A DNA stretch of 64,000 nucleotides. It comes from Chamaecrista fasciculata. Taxonomy: Eukaryota; Streptophyta; Magnoliopsida; Fabales; Fabaceae. Under the pieces are notes generated by a model. That model ran no database searches. It was not told where the DNA came from and saw nothing but the letters and a program-made list of their open reading frames with translations. This document shows, piece after piece, positions 58,869 to 64,000 of the stretch. Positions within the stretch are counted from its first letter, which is position 1. Every line of letters starts with the position of its first letter. Location: NCBI GenBank assembly GCA_003254925.1, contig QANZ01047295.1, forward strand, positions 87,659 through 151,658, in the 5' to 3' direction. A program made the position numbers and the translations under genes.

Positions 58869-60684
58869 TTATCTGTATACTACATTCAAATAAACTTTAA
58901 AGTTCATTTTGTACGAGAATTGAAGAATATATATAGCTAGTACAGATGTAGTAATTTCTATTAAAATAAAATTTTAAATTATGAAAGTAACTTATATTAT
59001 TTCCTTTATTTATTTAGAGATGCTCAAATTATGAGATTTTTTTTTCAATTACAGTAAATTAATAATTTAATTTCTAAAAAAAAATCAAAGTAGCATGGGT
59101 GTCGTTCTCCTGTAGTAGGATAATATTACAAAATAAATTTAGAGTACATTAATATGTCATGTCAGTGTTACCTCTTTAATTAACATTATATTGTTATATA
59201 ATAAATTTAGTTAAAATTTATATAGAAGGATTAACATTAATAACAAAACCTTATAAAAAAAACAGTAATAACAAAATAAATTATGATAGATCAAATTAAA
59301 AAGAAAATCTAAGAGGTGATCAAATTGAGAAAAAAGTGAATATGTGGGGGAATATTCAAAATAGAGTTGTAGTCAGATTTGAGCATATATATATTCATTA
59401 AAAGTAATTATCCCAAATTAAATTAAAATCTTAAATGAACTGAGGTAAGAAGAGTCTATAGCAGAACAAAATTGAAACTAATTAATTCAATTTTCAAAGT
59501 ATTATTGTTTGTGTTTATGGCTTTATGCAACTATGCATGCATGATCAAATTTGAAAATTCTTTGTGCCAACCTGTAGAGGCCCACATGGCTTTGAGAAAT
59601 ATAAAAATTGAGGATTGAGAGATATGTATTTTATGATTGGATAAGGAGGATAGACAAATTAAATTATTCATATTCCTTTGGCAGTAATATTTAATATCTT
59701 TTGAAGTGAGACAAGAATAATTGAGAGAAATATGTATGTTGTCCAGAAATTTTTTAAGAGTTAAATAAAGGATGCCCACAATTTAAAATATATATTTGTA
59801 TATATCATATGTTGACCAAAAAAATTTAAAAATATAAATTATAGGTTGCATCTATTAATGTCCATAAGGTACACATGTGATGTCCATAAACAGGATTCCC
59901 ACATGTTGTCATGAATCCATACAATTAATAACAAATCTCAGCCTTTACCAAAAAACCAAAACAAAAAAAGTTCTGCAAAATAAAAAAATAAGAATATGAG
60001 AATTTGTCTTGGAAATTTTAATTTATAATGTAAAATTGGAAGTGAGCTCAAGCAAATCGTTCAAAGAATAATCGTGCATGCAATTGGCCATATAATGCGC
60101 TATATATAGCACTTTTAATAATTTCATATATGTTACTGCTGTCGGCTTTGCATTTATGTAAATAATATTTTAAAATTTAAATTAGATTGAAATTATTTTT
60201 TAAAAATATACACTCATTATTTTATAGTATTTTAAATTATTTTATAGTATTTTAAAGTTAAAAGGTTTAGTTACTCTCTAATTTATCAAGAGATATCCAG
60301 CAAATTGTATGGGCTCCCAATTTTTATCTAACAATTCCAATTTTTTTTTAAAATTAAACAGTGTGCTAATTAAGCCATCCTTTTTACAGAAAATATGACA
60401 TATATTTTGATCAAAATAGATTATATTGTATATATTAATTAAATACGAAAATAGTAATTTTTCATTTACAAATTACAACTTTTAACATGAACAATTTTCT
60501 TTTAAAAAAATTATATTTATACTAAATTATAATTTTAAGAATGATATATATTATTATTATTATTATATATCCTGAGAATCATTTAACTATTTTTTATTAG
60601 ATTGAATAGAGATTTTATTTGTACATAATCTTAAAATAATTCCACTTGAATGACCATATAAAATGAAAGAGATTTGTCAATAAA
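58869..60684. other. Intergenic, no gene seen
   Basis: AT-rich; no supported coding sequence or bounded repeat. Confidence 0.4.
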
Positions 60685-60885
60685 GGTTGGAGTCAATTGG
60701 TAAGGAGTCAACTCATAACCTACAAGATTGTGAGTTCAAATCTTGCTGTCAATGTTAGGGCCTTGTTGTTAGGCGATATGTAAATATCTCTGTAAACGCT
60801 CATAGAACCTAAAAGCATGCCTTGGTCTTGGTGAGCTCTGGGGTTCAACTCACCATAAGTACAGAGTTCTCCGATCCATAAAATT
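60685..60885 (+). mobile_element. tRNA-derived SINE-like element
   Basis: The head GGTTGGAGTCAATTGGTAAGG resembles a degenerate box A region, and GAGTTCAAATC (about 60732-60742) a box B, spaced as in a tRNA. The body ends near GTTCTCCGATCC. It is not the same family as 7024-7205. Boundaries are approximate. Confidence 0.45.
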
Positions 60886-62006
60886 AATAGCAAATCTTAG
60901 TGTTACACATTTCATAAATTTTAGAAAAATCGATATTTATGATTTATCTTGGGCATTTTAATTTATATTACGATTTACGACAGAGTGTATACATTGGAAC
61001 AAAAAATGGTAAGCGTATACGTAATATGCTTTGATCTTTCATGTATTAGTTCACAATGGGATACTATGACATTATAATATGAAAAAGAAGAGATAATAAT
61101 ATTGCAAACATTTTAAAATTCGTTTATTTGATTATTGGTTCCACTTAAAAGAAATAAAACTCAACTAAATACATAGAATATGGTGGCTCCATCATATATT
61201 ACATACGTTATCTACTCAAAGAACAAAATCTTTAACGTAATGTCCAATATGGTGGCTCCATAATATGCACAATAATTTTGTTAATATATTTTAATAGTTC
61301 CATGTTATGTGCGACGTCTTTGTAACAAAATAATGCGCAAAAAGAATTCAGAATCATTGCTTTTCTAAAGACATTAATTAATTATCGGATTTTCTTAAAA
61401 CGTATTTTCCAGTCGAATTCCTAACCTCATGCTAATGCCAACCTTACTTTTATACAATACAAACATAATTTATAGAGCGATTTGTTGTCATTATCTTCAG
61501 TATGTCCTTTTTAATAGTTTATTTTTATGAATTTGACCCCCATTGCTTTATAATATTAATATTAAGTAAATGAGCAGAAATGGCTTATTTTTAATGATTA
61601 ATATAACAGTTGTTTGGAATACAACAATTATCAAAATATTCAGAGACGTAGAACTGTAGAAGTATTCATTAGCATGAATAAATTAATTATTTTACTCGAT
61701 GAAGATTACTCTCTTCTCAATTAATTTGATATCAATTTTTTCTAGTCCCATTAATTCAATCATGCATCTAAAAGGCATTTACATATATAGCACTATATAT
61801 GATGCATTAACAAAATCTAACTTTAATTAAAATAGTTCATTTGGAATATTAAAGGCGCATTAACAATTGTTTTTTTTTTAAAACACACATCAAGCCAAAT
61901 GAAATTATATATATAGAAAAGTTATACCGCACTTACAAAATTCAAATCTAATAAAATATAAGAAAAATAATCTAAACAATATTGAATTAAAGAAATTAAC
62001 TAAAAG
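60886..62006. other. Intergenic, no gene seen
   Basis: AT-rich; the phrase AATATGGTGGCTCCATAATAT occurs twice (about 61178-61198 and 61247-61267), otherwise nothing recognised. Confidence 0.4.
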
Positions 62007-62761
62007 CAATGTTCTAAAAATCGGACCGGACTGGCCGATCGGTTGAACCACGAAATGGCCAGTGGTCCGGTCCGAGTTGGCTATAAAATCGCCAAGGCAA
62101 AGAACTGGCCAAAAACCGGGAAAACTGGCATGAACCAGTTAGGCTTTTTTGTTCTTTTTTTTGTACTTTTTTTTATTAATTTGATGTTTTGTAAAGGATT
62201 TTTTTTTTCCTTTTTAAGTTTAGACTCGAAATAATAAGTTATGAAGCATGGACACTGACACAGACACAGGACACAACACGGACACATTGACACGTCAAAT
62301 TCTTAAAGTTACATGGCACGACACGACATATATTTATAATATATATCATATGTGTCATTATTTCATATTGCTTGTTAGGTTAAAGTTACAAAAAATTGAT
62401 TTTATATTTTGAAACTTATGAATATGTGTCGTATGGGTGTCGTATGGGTGTCGGACACTAGCACGTGTCTGACACGGCGACACGTCCTCAAAATGAAGTG
62501 TCCATGGTTCGTAACGTAGTTTTCACTTTAATATTTAATCTTTTATCATTTTAATTTTCATTTTCTTACTCAATCAAACTTAAATTTGAAAACTTTATTA
62601 TATATTTTTAATATTTAATAGTATATTTTTATTATATTAAATTAAATATATATATTATTTAATTATTAACGGTCCGACCCCGGTTGAACCCCGGTTAGAC
62701 CATTGAACCTTAAACAACTACTTCGGACGATTAAATGGCCGGTCCAGTTTTAAAAACCTTG
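62007..62761. mobile_element. GGACCGGACTGGCCGG-family MITE, copy 2, with a nested insertion
   Basis: CAATGTTCTAAAAATCGGACC on the left; the right end inverts as CAAGGTTTTTAAAACTGGACC. It is related to 3832-4341. Flanking 8-mers ACTAAAAG and ATTAAAAG match at 7 of 8. Its middle is interrupted by the GAAGCATGG element at 62240-62513. Confidence 0.75.
62240..62513. mobile_element. GAAGCATGGACACT-family MITE nested in another MITE
   Basis: TATGAAGCATGGACACT on the left; the right end inverts as TACGAACCATGGACACTTC. The inner GACACGGCGACACGTC phrases match the element at 47365-47698. No clear 9-bp duplication remains. Confidence 0.75.
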
Positions 62762-63958
62762 ATTAAAAGCATAACTGATCCTATATGGAAGGTATCCGCA
62801 GGATGAAAATCATCACTGATCTTGGTGTTTTCAACAAAGTGTTTACCATTATACTCCATATATATCAGAAAAGCAATTTTTTTTTCATGAATGTAGATTA
62901 TAGAATCTTATCTATATATTTGACGATTAATCGAATACTTTCCGACATAGATACTCAGATTTGAGTCGATAGTGTTGGGAATAAATCTTCCACGAAGAAA
63001 GAGTAGAACCAGAATTAAATCTGAATTGAACCACCACCAAATTAAGGAGACTAGATATCTAATTTATTGAATTGAAAAAGCAAAAGATTTATTGCAAATA
63101 CTACAATTCCTTCCTATAGAAAAAATTGGAAGAAGATGTGACTGGAAATTTTTTGGAGAAGACAAAAGATGAGCGGTTGAGAGATCATATTTTTGCCTAA
63201 CGTAGAGACAATTCAATTTTAAGAATTTTTGAAATATTCAATTAATTAGAGCTTTTATATCTTAGTTTTAAGGAGCAAATTATAAAAAGAAAACAATCGA
63301 CATTCATATATAATTAAAAAGGTTTAGGGTGTTTTGAGATCGAGTTCCTGTGATTTGAAAAGTTGTAATTTAGGGATTGAGGTTTGCTTTGTTAGCAGAA
63401 AAAGGGACCTTTGTCCAAAATTTAACAAAAATTTAGACTAAAATATCATTTTAAGACTCTAACTATTAATTTTGTATGTATTTAACTTCTTATTTTTATG
63501 AGGAAAAGACTTTGATGCAAAAAAAATTTTTTTTGAAAACTTTGACTCTGTCTATTGAAATTATTGAATTTTTTTTTTTGATAAAATTGAAGGGATTTTT
63601 TGTAATTATATATTTATATTAAACATTTTTCACTAAAAAAATATTTTGGGAACATGTGAAATATAAAAATATGGGAATTATAAATGTAAATGTATTGTGT
63701 CTGTGTCATGAAGTATATATATTTACTAATATGTCCTAATTAGATTATTGAATTTGAGAACGCAAATGATGATTCTCCTGAAGAAATCAGAACATATTAT
63801 ATTGGTAAAATTTGTCTGTTTTTGTTGTTGGTTCTGCATGAAACTCATAGCTCAACCTTTTCGGTGATGGCCTGTGGAACCCTATTGTTATAACAGAATT
63901 TACAGCGACAATAACAGATCCAATCAATTGGACATGTCACCAACGGCCACTTCCAACC
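62762..63958. other. Intergenic, no gene seen
   Basis: AT-rich, with long T and A runs at about 63520-63600; no supported feature. Confidence 0.4.
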
Positions 63959-64000
63959 TAGGAAGCATGGACACTGACACGGACACGGGACACGACACGG
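63959..64000 (+). mobile_element. GAAGCATGGACACT-family MITE, cut by the right window edge
   Basis: TAGGAAGCATGGACACTGAC followed by GGACACGGGACACGACACGG matches the left end of 47365-47698; the rest lies beyond the window. Confidence 0.8.

Noticed and set aside
1..64000. CRISPR arrays, operons or other prokaryotic features
   Set aside because: Direct repeats seen are tandem transposon units and microsatellites; gene structure is clearly plant nuclear.

Overview
This is plant nuclear DNA. The organism is a eudicot; the protein matches (R2R3-MYB, TRM, AMSH3, BXL) fit a rosid-like dicot, but the sequence does not name the species. The base composition is AT-rich, the host genes have short GT-AG exons, and the space between and inside genes is packed with transposable elements, mostly short non-autonomous ones with terminal inverted repeats.

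Layout. A C2H2 zinc-finger gene (+) is cut by the left edge (1-558). A long element-rich stretch follows (1376-9484), with two PIF/Harbinger-like elements, a TRM-unrelated short TIR element, a SINE and a dead hAT transposase. A TRM-type microtubule-array gene (+, 10911-14554) is followed by an R2R3-MYB gene close to the flavonol regulators (-, 15544-17459). An AMSH3-like ESCRT-associated deubiquitinase (-, 23871-34088, 14 exons) carries a 4.07-kb Copia retrotransposon in intron 5. Three adjacent TIR elements lie at 34480-38923. A small tail-anchored unknown plant protein (-, 39945-41763) and a BXL1-type beta-xylosidase/arabinofuranosidase (-, 43685-53471, 6 exons) follow. The BXL introns hold at least seven TIR elements. 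The last 10 kb (54-64 kb) has no host gene that I can support, only elements.

How it fits together. The host genes look unrelated in function; there is no gene cluster. The coherent system in the window is the mobile DNA. Many short elements share a GGTCC/TTTAGTCC subterminal vocabulary and are flanked by 9-10 bp target duplications, as expected of Mutator-like elements. Three larger elements have picked up recognisable host gene pieces: a UDP-glycosyltransferase PSPG box, an SF1/branchpoint-binding-protein segment, and a BAHD acyltransferase segment. The Copia copy has identical LTRs and an intact pol but its gag has been removed up to the zinc knuckle.

Exon boundaries for the five complete host genes were read by hand. 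Every junction keeps frame and uses GT-AG, so I consider those models firm. TE superfamily labels are inferences from TIR and target-duplication pattern.
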